Source of the DNA: Phaeodactylum tricornutum CCAP 1055/1
Taxonomy: Eukaryota; Bacillariophyta; Bacillariophyceae; Surirellales; Neidiaceae
Length of the DNA: 64,000 bases
Assembly: GCF_000150955.2 (NCBI RefSeq)
Contig: NC_011674.1
Coordinates: 186,001-250,000 of the forward strand
Reading direction: 5' to 3'
Made by a program: the position numbers and the translations under genes. Of this stretch, positions 48,101 through 57,800 are shown piece after piece (positions within the stretch are counted from its first letter, which is position 1; each line of letters opens with the position of its first letter). The notes below the pieces were generated by a model that made no database searches, was not told where the DNA came from, and was given only the letters and a program-made list of their open reading frames with translations.

Positions 48101-50660
48101 AGACGTGCACGACGAGCCGATAGGTCTTTCAAATTGTTTGGGGCCAGTTTCTCTGCTTTCATCGTGGAGTGCAACGATTACAAGTCCACCTTATCTACCA
48201 CTAGTCCGCGCAGTCTATGGTGGAGAATACTGTAGCAAAATGGGAAAGCTGATGGGGCGCTCGACGGGCTCTATACTGAAGTTTGCTTCCGTCGTGGAGC
48301 GGGGGCTATCTCTCTCAACCTACTATTCACAAACGCAAAAAGCGGAAATAATGCAGGCAATTAAATCTCACGTCCGAAGCAGAACTGGAAGAGCAAGCGA
48401 CTCTCTTGTGCCTCGCCAAACGGTTGAGGAAGGCAACTTGAACGACTATCCGGGTTTACCGTCAGCAATAGTGTCACCACCTGCTCAACCAAGTAGAAAC
48501 GAATCATTCGCTTTCACCTCGCAACCGCCGTTTTTTGTCGACTCCAAGGAGGGAGTTGAATTCTTTACAAGTATGGATATTAAACCTTGCTTCTCCAACT
48601 TTGCCGTTAGCTCGGAGAAAGGTGTCGCCGCCCAGGATAAGACTTGGTCTGTCAATATTGGGGATCCGGTTTTACTGAGCTACGATGCTCGAATGTGTGC
48701 GGGTAAAACCACGTTTGGGGTGGAATCAGGCTCACTAAGTACCCAGCCTTTTTTCCCAATGAACGTACCATGGTCAGTAGGTGAGATTGTCCTGATTTGG
48801 AGGCCACCCAACAACCCGAGTTCCGAGAAGGTTGGTGCCCATGAGACTGCAAACGACCTGAAAATCGAGGTGCGGTGGTTTTACCGATCCGCCGAACTTC
48901 CTGGTGGAACGAGAAATCAACTAGGATATTCTGATATAGAATGCGAAGAGATTGTGGAGACCGATCACTGCGACTCCACAATAAATGCTTCTTCCGTCCT
49001 ATCACCTGTTGTTCTTCATTCGAAGTCATCTCCGGTTTCACAGCCACGATTTCTTCATGGAGTTCCTGTATTGGAGTTTTTTTGTCGACGATTTTGGTCT
49101 ATTCATCGACGAGGCCTAGTTCCAAGCGGTGGATCAGCTGCCAGACTGCTGCGGTCAAGGAGACATTCTTCCTTTTTTAGTAGCAACCAATTACTCAAAA
49201 TTGCATTTGAAAAAATTCAAAGCAAAAGCGAGCATCATATTTATGCGCCTATATGTTCATTGCGAGAGTGTTCAGTGTGGAAAGCTGCATTTTTTAGAGT
49301 CATCAACAAGCTTTCTCTAACAGATGCTTCAAAAGAAGCCAGTCAAGATTCGCTGGCACTTGTTGGCCGCGAAAAAGAAAAAGAGCAAATAACCTCGTTC
49401 CTAGAGGCTGCGATAGCAGGAAAGGGAGAGAATACCAAACCGTCGATTTTCATTGCAGGTTCCCCTGGTGTCGGCAAAACAGCCTGTGTACGCGCCATGG
49501 TATCGAGTCTGCAAGTGCGGGCCAGCAAAGGCCTGCTTCCAGTTTTTCATTTTGTCGCTCTGAATGGGATGGAGTTGAGGCATCCTTTGGAAGCCTACGT
49601 AAAACTCTGGGAAGAGCTGAGTGGTTGTAAGGCTAAGTGCTCTGCTGAAACAGCAGCTTCGAGGCTGGAAGCATATTTCACTAGCAACGAACATGGTTGC
49701 CAAAACTCCGAGGAAGACAACCAGGTCGTTGTGCTACTGCTTGATGAGATTGATTACCTGGTGACCAAGAAGCAAACTGTCCTCTACAATTTCTTCGACT
49801 GGCCATTAAGGGCTTTGGAATCCAGATCCGCGAGGCGGCTCATCGTTCTTGGTGTTTCCAATACATTAAACCTCCCAGAGCGTCTCCATCCTCGTGTACA
49901 GTCACGTATCGGTTCAAGACGCTGCTACTTCAAGTCATACGATGATAAAGAAACCGTTGCAATATTGAAAGCAAAGGTGAAGCAAGCTTCTCCAACTTAC
50001 GCAGTCTTTGAGGAAGACGCCATTGTCTTTGCTGCTAAGAAAACAGCTGCGCTCTCCGGCGACATTCGAAAAGCATTCCACATATGCCGTGCTGCCGCCG
50101 AGACAATTTTGCGCGATTCTGAAAACGACGATAATACAGTAGTTGCTCCTATCGTCCGGATCAAGGATGTTGTGAAAGTCAGTCGAGAGTCTTTCAATTC
50201 GACCCAGTCAAAGGCTATCTCTCATTGTAGCTCTCTTGAGGTTCTTTTCCTTGTCACCGTTGCGTCTTTGTACAAGACAACTGGAAGAGAACATGGAGGC
50301 TTTGATATAGAGGAGATCTTGACAAAAATGGAAGGCATTTCCAACTCTATGGGAAAAGTTGAGTATTTGCCTGCACCTTCGCTATTCGAGACCTTAAAAA
50401 TCTCTCAGCGTTTGGCCGAGGGTTACCTGATCTCCGTACAAGCACCTCGCCTCTCAAGTGTGAGTTACCGTGCGTCGGTGGCAGGGAGCGGAGGTACTTG
50501 GCCGCTGGTGTCGGGACTGTTGGACGATGTGGCAATTATGCTTGCTTTGAAAGGGAGCGAACACCAGGAGCTGACTCACAAATACCTGGCTATTAATAGC
50601 TTTGTTGGCAGGCAAATAGGTCTCGCTCCGGCACAACAAAGGAACAGGAGATTGGCATGA
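45156..50660 (+). CDS. ORC1: ORC1-like protein with about five BAH-like repeats
   Basis: This 1834-residue single-exon gene encodes an origin recognition complex 1-type AAA+ ATPase. The C-terminal ATPase starts at ~1395 (LVGREKEKEQITSFLEAA): Walker A FIAGSPGVGKTACV (~1433), Walker B VVLLLDEIDYLV (~1527), sensor IVLGVSNTLNLPERL, SGDIRKAFHICRAA (lid) and a winged-helix tail. ORC1 normally has one N-terminal BAH domain and 860-1000 residues. Here about five diverged copies of a BAH-like unit fill residues ~60-1260, each with a core such as VHVGDVCAF / RVGDAVVMA / RIGDVVCLA / RVGDVVAVA / NIGDPVLLS and a partner strand [VI]RW-[LF]-[FY]-R. BAH domains bind modified histone tails (H4K20me2 in animal ORC1) or nucleosomes. 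It starts at ATG 45156. Confidence 0.85.
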   Translation: MPKRSLPQSSAVTANQWTVAAIHPASDAVWHEEQASTLTRYFSAVDVLWQQPSLPHSQSHSPMLWLQQKVHVGDVCAFVVPTGLRQDPFLDQSWMVGQVLVLASRASLTHSARLHALVRWLPHAKQVETWMPLPVYKRWTTTYRPAQLLLETLQCQTIALAHLLPATVRIRPTQHFTTQTALPPEPFPDMPFWRLYFHVPKRWYRPDEPHRNHHELPSERVGPQWSHPHTELTLARAWTAAVAEGILPPELHRRLTNVRCPNQHPTPAWLATVHDHQPPTNRKSDAPSTDTVETTTETTSRKKARPSPSPTVSTTDPALAVQPASKIVHRATRDGVTRAFGTALRIPLQPSDTHRSVLANAQTCIVRVGDAVVMACDDARTPLRDAGPRPWYPWTRPWSVAIVLAAVDTHDEYQFQVRWLANAQELPSGVLTKASHSIRADWKRPEHVPYLLAVTDAVDTVPAEAVLGRVAWVPCPPPRPRYVLRGVPQIQRVAKYRLDRHRLRYIEVGTAQSLRQTLVTRAWQLPESFIHQDAQLRQIYRTQLGLSEDADEDLSDPQDTVQAETDAALADPATKGPLAWLNPVTNVRSVPNRPLLARTNNFEFFEVVSVAVVPRFCDRKVTAKKTTETRWNVRIGDVVCLADSDSTPPPPPSPQANKARWYPFVGPWRYAQVLSIYRVPGADDSKIRLEIRWLFRTTELPLHVRARIPVVTDSAREVVWETDSVQSDVPAARVLGRAKVFLGHHVDAWMGTGTEIDSVPHVAARCSYLYFSTSERFQPLFCSGTTTIQWFQRLMERGFYFSDMVRKNQPLGSAIEFCLNISVCGGENGCGTHDLFEDLVARKEDSIDKADHEALLQSSEPKGGLRHFVSVSIVPPWTSFLHSDVVCRERDRRGLEWTLRVGDVVAVASEKCESRCLGSFAVSDPFTSPWRICQILSLFQDANSRDLSYFAQVRWFYRDDEISKESSGICTPQCLDVVYESRDVHDEPIGLSNCLGPVSLLSSWSATITSPPYLPLVRAVYGGEYCSKMGKLMGRSTGSILKFASVVERGLSLSTYYSQTQKAEIMQAIKSHVRSRTGRASDSLVPRQTVEEGNLNDYPGLPSAIVSPPAQPSRNESFAFTSQPPFFVDSKEGVEFFTSMDIKPCFSNFAVSSEKGVAAQDKTWSVNIGDPVLLSYDARMCAGKTTFGVESGSLSTQPFFPMNVPWSVGEIVLIWRPPNNPSSEKVGAHETANDLKIEVRWFYRSAELPGGTRNQLGYSDIECEEIVETDHCDSTINASSVLSPVVLHSKSSPVSQPRFLHGVPVLEFFCRRFWSIHRRGLVPSGGSAARLLRSRRHSSFFSSNQLLKIAFEKIQSKSEHHIYAPICSLRECSVWKAAFFRVINKLSLTDASKEASQDSLALVGREKEKEQITSFLEAAIAGKGENTKPSIFIAGSPGVGKTACVRAMVSSLQVRASKGLLPVFHFVALNGMELRHPLEAYVKLWEELSGCKAKCSAETAASRLEAYFTSNEHGCQNSEEDNQVVVLLLDEIDYLVTKKQTVLYNFFDWPLRALESRSARRLIVLGVSNTLNLPERLHPRVQSRIGSRRCYFKSYDDKETVAILKAKVKQASPTYAVFEEDAIVFAAKKTAALSGDIRKAFHICRAAAETILRDSENDDNTVVAPIVRIKDVVKVSRESFNSTQSKAISHCSSLEVLFLVTVASLYKTTGREHGGFDIEEILTKMEGISNSMGKVEYLPAPSLFETLKISQRLAEGYLISVQAPRLSSVSYRASVAGSGGTWPLVSGLLDDVAIMLALKGSEHQELTHKYLAINSFVGRQIGLAPAQQRNRRLA

Positions 50661-51460
50661 TTGTTTGGTTGTCCGACGAACTATGAATGAACATAGTGAA
50701 CCCATGCCACGTCCTTGTAATTCAAGTACAACTTGAATGTGACTGTGAGCAATTTTTTTCTGCAGCTTTGAAGCGTCAAGAGTCCGCAATGTACAATTGT
50801 CCCTAAAAGAATCATTCAACGCTTCAGGAATACATATTTGTTTAATTGTAGCTACGGTGTTCCTTCTTGTGCTGTAAAAATCGGCGTTCGTGAACTATCC
50901 CAAATTTCTTGTATATAACGTCCACGGCAAGTCAGATTTCAACTGACTGTGAAAGGGAGCGCATTCTCTATGTTTGCAGGCCCTTTTGACAATCATCTGA
51001 GTCAGTTAATATTTTTAGAAAGGATAACAATACTTGTTGGAAAGTAGAGAGAGGGCCGAAAGTCGCTCGAAGACTGACGGTGTGTTACTCATCTTGGAGT
51101 TTAGCCCATAAGTCTTCCTATTGGGTGATCTTCGAAAAAGTGCAAAAGCCTAGATATGATGAAATGAGGTGGTCGAAAGGTGGGATGCCGTCAAATCAGC
51201 AATGCATCAAGCATCTCATATCGCTACTCAAAGTCAAGACCTGTCTGTACCCATCATTTGACAGTGACAAACCTTGTGAAGCTGTTTGGCTTTACCCGGA
51301 AGCTCTCCCCTTGTCGAGGTGCGTTTATCTTCATTTACTAGATTCTATCTGCAAAAAGTTAATTTCAGTAAACGCAAGCGTTCCTCAACTTTACATTTAA
51401 AATCTTTTTCTTGTCCCGTACTCGACGGCGTTCAACGTATCGAAATAGTCGAACTCGATC
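50661..51460. other. Intergenic region
   Basis: This 800-base spacer holds TGACTGTGA at 50740 and 50944 and no recognised gene. The short frame at 51080-51400 shows no motif. Confidence 0.4.
50740..50952. promoter_or_regulatory. Two TGACTGTGA motifs downstream of ORC1
   Basis: Copies at 50740-50748 and 50944-50952 in the same orientation, between ORC1 and the small plastid protein gene. Regulatory role inferred. Confidence 0.35.
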
Positions 51461-51826
51461 ATGAAGGTTCCGTTGCTGCTTGTGCTGGCTATTCTTATGT
51501 CGAAAAAGTCCGCAAATGCTTTTTGTTTTCAGAAAAACATAGCAATTTTAAGTGTCGGATATGCTAGAGAGCTGCACGAGCTTACAGGTAGTAGCCTCCG
51601 ACTTTCAAACTCTTCCAAGGACAGGGAAGAACGAGCCCAGATTCGCTCCCGAGAATATTTTCAAGGCTTGTTAACAAGACCACTAAGTGAGGACAGAGAA
51701 CGCATTACTGGCGACGAACTGCTTGGTCCGACTCTAAAGCTTGCAGGCGGGGTCACGTTGATTCTTTTGAGTTTGGTAGCCGCGTTTCTAGCCTCGAATG
51801 AAGTGCTGTTTCCAATTACAAGCTAA
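51461..51826 (+). CDS. Small plastid-targeted single-helix protein
   Basis: This 121-residue protein begins MKVPLLLVLAILMSKKSANAF-C, a signal peptide ending in an ANAF motif, the classic diatom plastid-import junction. The mature part is about 100 residues, charged and mostly soluble, with one C-terminal membrane helix (LKLAGGVTLILLSLVAAFLA). I do not recognise a family. Size and topology would suit a small thylakoid or envelope membrane factor, such as a photosystem assembly or auxiliary subunit; this is inference. It starts at ATG 51461. It lies at the left edge of a low-GC desert. Confidence 0.65.
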   Translation: MKVPLLLVLAILMSKKSANAFCFQKNIAILSVGYARELHELTGSSLRLSNSSKDREERAQIRSREYFQGLLTRPLSEDRERITGDELLGPTLKLAGGVTLILLSLVAAFLASNEVLFPITS

Positions 51827-52320
51827 CGAGTTCCCTGAAAAGTTATTTCGGCCACCTGGTCAGATAGGTATCCGAGAGGCCATCATCTACTACAACCACA
51901 TGTTCATTCTTTGGGTAAATCATGACGCTTCATGCACAGTAGGATCGAATCGCTACGAGATGGCTTGTTATTCCCTATGCAGCAGACAGAATAAACAGAT
52001 TAATGGACTTATTATTATCGTCCCTCCCATTCCAATGCAAAATCTAATCGCTCTGACTTACAGTTAAAGATCTTGTAAGGAAATGTTTAGCCTTTGCCGT
52101 TGTTTAAAACAAGAAAACCATATTGCATTGTTCGTTTAAAGTAGCTAGCCAGTCCCTCGGTAATCAATATCATGCAACCTAAAAATAGAAAATTGGACAC
52201 CCCGTGGCTGGACTTCGTGATTTCTGGTCTCTAATTAACACAGTCTGTAATATGAGAGAATGGAATTTATTTTCTGAAGCTTTTTTTAAGGTTGTCCCGA
52301 GCAAAAATCCTTCCCGTTCC

Positions 52321-52575
52321 GATGCAACATTATATCGTTCCTGAATTAAGAAAAGATTGCCAACTGGAAATATTTTTTCAGCCTTCGTCGATTTTCAAAA
52401 ACGAACCACATTCATTGACAGTCAGAGTACCTAGCCCCTCGGATGCAACATCACATCGTTCTGAATTGAAAAAAGATTGCCAAGGGGAAATCTTTTTCAG
52501 CCTTCGTCGATTTTAAAAACACGAGGAATACCACATAATTTATGTTTCATTGACAGTCAGAGTAGCTGGCCCCTC
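52321..52575. repeat. Imperfect two-unit tandem repeat (~120-134 bp)
   Basis: Unit 1 (52321-52440) and unit 2 (52442-52575) share ATCGTTC-TGAATT, AAAAGATTGCCAA, CAGCCTTCGTCGATTTT and CATTGACAGTCAGAGTA. Units differ by substitutions and short indels. No coding potential. Confidence 0.75.
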
Positions 52576-53810
52576 CATGTGAGCCATGGTCTCGAAGAAC
52601 ACTGTCTATATCAGTTATATAGATAGAGTAAATATCATCAAAATCTTTGAAGTTGCCCCAAATCATCCCATCTCTAGGGATTTCAAACAATCTGATCTCG
52701 GAAAAATTACATTTTACAGAATATGTATCAAGTGAGAACCATTTCAGGTCGTCATAAACGAAAATCTGGACCAAAGACTTGGATTTTAACTTCACCTGGT
52801 CTCAGGGTTTCTGTTGCTACGTAGGCTCATCGCCTGACCTGGGTCAGGCAGGATCTGAACCATATCTACGATAAAAAATACCTTTTTCAATATTTTCTTA
52901 ATGTAAATGCTAAAAAAAATCAAAACTAACCTATACATGTCAAGTAGGTCTTACAAGCACCAACATAAGGTCCAACTCCGGATATAGGTTTGGGTCTTTA
53001 AAAAAGAGTAGAAAAAGCATCACTGACTGGATTGCCTGAGTAGTCCTTGAGACTCTTTTCTGAAGAACCGCGTCATGCGACAAATGAATAATAATAGACT
53101 CACAGTCATAAATATGCGTCTTCTCTGAAAAGTTATGAATCGCATTCAAAAAAATGTGGTTGCAATCCTTGACGCTGTACAGAGCTACCAAGGAGATAAA
53201 AACTAACTTCTCTCGATGATGCGCCCTTTGTAGGACCGACTGCATTGGCAGAGGAAACGGCATTTCTGTATAAATTTTTTACCGGTAGATATCATAGGAA
53301 AACTTCTAGAAATTAAATTTCAATAAGGAGTAAAATAATATAAAGGAATTGATTCATTTTTAAATCTATGCCAATCCGGGCCTTCAAACCGAAGACGCTC
53401 AACGAGACTATTTTTTTGTTTGTTTGGTAAAAAGATTTTTGAGTAAAGTCCAACCAAACAAAGCACTTTCACATCTGATTTTTTTTAAATCGTTGCTGTT
53501 AGGGAATACTACACTTTTTCATCTACGAATTACTTCAAATTAAATTCAAAGTGGTAGATTTGGCGATCATGAAAAACATATTTTGAATATGAGACGAGCA
53601 ATAACGGACGGAACAATAAGGCCAATAGAGCTGATAGAGAAAATTAGACGAAGTTTTCTAGCGCTTTAGATGTCTTGAATCAGCAAATCCTTAAATCAAC
53701 TCAATTATTTTCACCATTTTCTATTTTGTCGATCAAAGTGTTGTGTTCTAACGAAAAAAGAGTTTAGGAGATACGTTACAAATTGAGATGAAAATTGTTT
53801 CGTTTGGTAA

Positions 53811-54040
53811 GAAAAGCATGTCGGGACGTTTCGACGTTCGAGTTCGTTTTACAATTCCCCTGCTTTGCTTGATTACTTTCATAGCCAGTAGAGTGTTTAA
53901 ACAGGTGTACCAGCAAGAAGGACTTTAAAATGGCGGGTTGAAATAAAATATAAAGTGATGAATTAGAAGCATGTTCGGGACGTATTTACGAGTTCGTTAC
54001 TATAAATTCGCTTGCCTTGCTGAATTTTTATTGTTAGCAG
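53811..54040. repeat. Diverged direct duplicate
   Basis: Segments near 53811-53880 and 53968-54040 share AGCATGTCGGGACGT-like starts, GAGTTCGTT and TTGCTGAATT/TTGCTTGATT ends. Similarity is partial, so an old duplication or fragment of a dispersed repeat. Confidence 0.5.
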
Positions 54041-54834
54041 TACAGGGATAGGGAACAGGAACAAGCACGGTCAGCTTAATGCAATGATCTCTTGAAAAAT
54101 TGTTAGTCTACTCCTTTTGTGTTTCTAATTTGACTTTTATCGAAGTCCGTTTCTCTTTTTGGGGCATCAGTCACTTTTTGTCATGTATTGACTCTCCGAT
54201 CTGTCTTCTGTCATCGTGGACCTTGACCATGAGCTTTGACGTACGCAGCTTAAGTCAAAAACAGTTTCTGATCGCAAGATCTGCGATTCTTTCTTTAAGT
54301 TATGCAATCCATCCAAATTACCGCTCAAGCCGTTTTGTAGAAAATTGGCTCCGAAAAGGACCGAAGAAATCGCTGTAGGATTACCGGCATGTCTGAGTTT
54401 AAATTTTTAAGAACCAAAGCTTGAGCTCATATTGTTCGTCGAAAAGGCAGGGATTGTTTCAATGAGATAAGAATGTAGATAGAAGAATCTACAACTATTT
54501 GATTTCAACGATTTTTTCAATTCGAAGAAAGAGAGATTGCGGCAAGGATTGGCAGAGCCGAGTCCTTGGGGCCTTTCGGACTAGTGTCATATTTCCTTAT
54601 CCGTTTTCTGAAATTATCGACCAGGATCTGCAATTGTGTCGTCGAAAAGTTCCGGTACGTATAGGTCGTCCGGGAAATCATCCGCACGATAACTTACCCA
54701 TTCCAATATAGGAAGGTCACAAGAAATGAGGGATTCATTTCGTACCAAAACAGGCGACTTGGAATGTAGACCACAAATAGGAGCGTACCGTATTTACACA
54801 ACCTACCTAGCCTATGTTAAGTTAATAAAGCTTC

Positions 54835-57800
54835 CTAGCTATTGAGAATGTTCATGAGCTCATCTCGTGAATGGAAACCCCCATCAGCCCCACCGGCACT
54901 AATGGAGGGCTTTCTGCTGTCGTTGTTAGCCAGGAGTACGCTACCTTCATTTTTTAATCTAAAGCTGTCGATTTTGACTTCGATTGTGTCCTCCATGATG
55001 TATCTGTGAACGTATGTTTTCCTGTTTGACAGCAAAATAAGAGTGAGCAGTTTTCTCTTTTAACAGCCACAGAGCAATAAAATAATCACCATACCCACCT
55101 TGTCTGTCCAATTCTATTTATTCTAGCTAAAGCTGCGCACATGCAGAGGTACCGATATTTGTTAGGAAAATCGGAGTCCAAAATCTTTCGTTTTGTTGGA
55201 CGTACCTTGGCTATCAAGACTGTGATTCAACAGAGGTTCAACTAGGAAAACATGGGACGCCTCCAAAATAGTCAAACCCTCAGCAGCCTTCTTGACATTC
55301 AAAAGTAGAACATCGCAACCCACAGACTGCAAGTCTCTGACGCTACCACTAAGGTCTTTTAGGCTTCTTGCACGTGTGTACCCAACAGCGTTGTCTTCCA
55401 GAGCTTGCTGACAAATATCAATCATATCTTCCCATTGGCTGAAAACAATGGATTTTTCTCCTTTATCTTGCACGTCCATGATATCAGCAACAAGTCTCGT
55501 GACTTTTGTTCCCCAGCTTCCTTTCACTACTCGACGAGTTTCACTTCCATTAGAACTGCTCTTCTCGACAGCAACCATCACATCCTCTCTGCTTGTGCGC
55601 ACGGTACACCGTAGTGGACATTTGATTTCTCCCGAAATTGTACGAAGCTTTTCTAGGCAAGGAGTATAGTGAAACGAATGTCCGCATCGAAGAACCGCTC
55701 GCTCCCCCGTCAATTCGCTTAAACATACAACACAGGTTTCTTCATCACCTTCCGCGGAATACTTTCGGCTATGCCACTGGTTCTTTAAATAGCGTAGCGA
55801 TTGATGCGCTCGTCGAAGATCACCCAAAGCCATGGCTTGTTTTGCGGCACTATCATGATACCTGGGGCACGCATCCACGGGAAAGACGATCGCGTTCAAT
55901 TCATCATCCGAAAATTTGGTTGGATCTTCGCCCGCCTGAAGCAGTCTCATTGGCCTCTTGCACTGATTTAACTCGTCCAAGTCGTTGAGCAAGTCCAAGT
56001 GGACCCTCCATAAGCTAGAAGCAGCAAGTTTTTCCCGTTTCTGCCATTCGAGAACGCTGAAAAATTCTTTGGCTCTTTCTTCTATGTGCGTACCAACGTC
56101 CCTGAGAAACTTTGACTCTAGCATCGATTTGATCTGTGCGTACACCGACCTCAGAACGAGCAAAGTCACCTTGTCTACTTCAAGCTCATCAAGGACGTCA
56201 CCAATCTTGCAGTGGCGACATTCCGGGCCGGTCTGCTTCCAGTCGGCTTTGCACACCCTGCAGCAACTGTTTTCAACAATCTCATCCTTTTGAGGGAAAG
56301 GACTTAGGGAAAGAACAGTAGCCATTGTCTTTGAGTGCATTCCAGGCTGACATCGAAACTGCGTTAACTTCCTGGTCTCCTGGACAACCAAGTTGTTTGT
56401 GGCTTCACGCATTTTGAAACCCCTTGAACCACTTTTGCTCGTCCGTGGCGGTTTGCCCTTAAGGCCTACTCGAATTCCTTGTATTCGCAGGTCCATGGCA
56501 GTTCGAAGCCCAGCGATATCGTTGAAGTCAGGAAAGGGTATAAAGCCGTTTTGAGTGTCCACAGCAGCGCTGAATCCCCGACTGGTGTATCCTTCCAAAT
56601 CTTGCAGAATCCTCTCGACAATTTGCCTCTGCTCACCTTCATTGCCGTACAGACAGCAAAGAACCAAAAACTCGTCCCACCACTTTTCGTCCCAACAATC
56701 TCCACCACTCTGGGAAAGATGCGTTCCTTGTTGTGATAACTTCCCAAGTGCTTCATCGTGATACAATCTCTTGCTTGAAATGTTCTGAAAATGATTTTTA
56801 CAACTGTCATGGGTCGCTCTTGCTGAGGCCAGATAGAGACTTTCGATTTGGCATGCTTCGTCTTTCATTCTTTTCGCCCGTGAACACAAAACTTGCTCCG
56901 TCAAAGCTTCACGATCTATCACAGCCGAACCTTCTTGTGAAATCCCGGCATATCTTTCCAAACATAACGCCCCGTTGTTCAGGGAATGCAGTCGTTGTAA
57001 AGGATCCTGTGCAATCGTAGCTTCAAACAGCTCGCATTCAAGTCCGACACAGAACTCAGATTCTAAGGAACTGGTGGCCTGTCGTCCATGAACCTCTTTC
57101 TCGCTCGGTGGAAAGCAGCCGGACAGGCAAATTCGCCAAGTCTTCGATTTTTTAGTGTGAAATCCCGTTGCAAAGCTCCAATCATTCAATCCCGCATACT
57201 CCGAAAGAAAAATTCTTGAAACGTCGATCCATTCGTCGCCAGCCCCTTGATAAGGAACCTGTATTGTGCAGTCTCTGGGACACAGGGATCTTTGTTGGCC
57301 ATCCACCAAAACATCTAGGGTGGAAGACTCGCGCAGGGGTCTGAGGCGAATTTCGGTTAACTTTTTCGCACATTGAAAATCAATCTGGGCCCAAATGCTT
57401 GTGTTTGCATTCTTGGAGAATTTCCATTCCAGTCGCAATTTGCCATTCCCGACAATAGAATATGGAGACTGGAAGCCTTTCATCCCAGTTACAACCGCTT
57501 CCCCTATGACAAGCGTTGGTGCAGCATTTTTTTCAGTTTGCATAAGAGACTCCTGATACAAGTCACCTGTCAACCAAAATGTAAAATTTTAGAAAAAGGA
57601 GATTGACTAGAACAAAAGATCGTCAACTTACAGCTTTTCTTCATTAAAATCTCATCCTCTTCTTCCACATTTACTCCAAAGAATTTTTTTGCTTCAATTT
57701 TCAGCGTTGATAGAGCTGCCATGGCGTTTGTGTGCATGACGGCTAAACGCTGTGACTCCTCACACTTTAACTTTGCCTCCTCGATAAAGCGTTCGAGAAT

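Larger units (their letters stand above)
51827..54834. other. 3-kb AT-rich gene desert
   Basis: No gene can be supported here. By hand count 172 of 540 bases are G or C (32%) in 53281-53820, against roughly half in flanking genes. It holds an imperfect tandem repeat (52321-52575), a second diverged duplicate (53811-54040) and one TCACAGTCA (53100). Short frames (for example 52940-53263 minus, 54100-54378 plus) are Leu/Phe/Ser-rich as expected from AT-rich DNA. Confidence 0.6.

Noticed and set aside
52940-53263. A 107-codon frame in the AT-rich desert
   Set aside because: Leu/Ile/Phe-rich composition is expected from low-GC DNA, and no motif was found.
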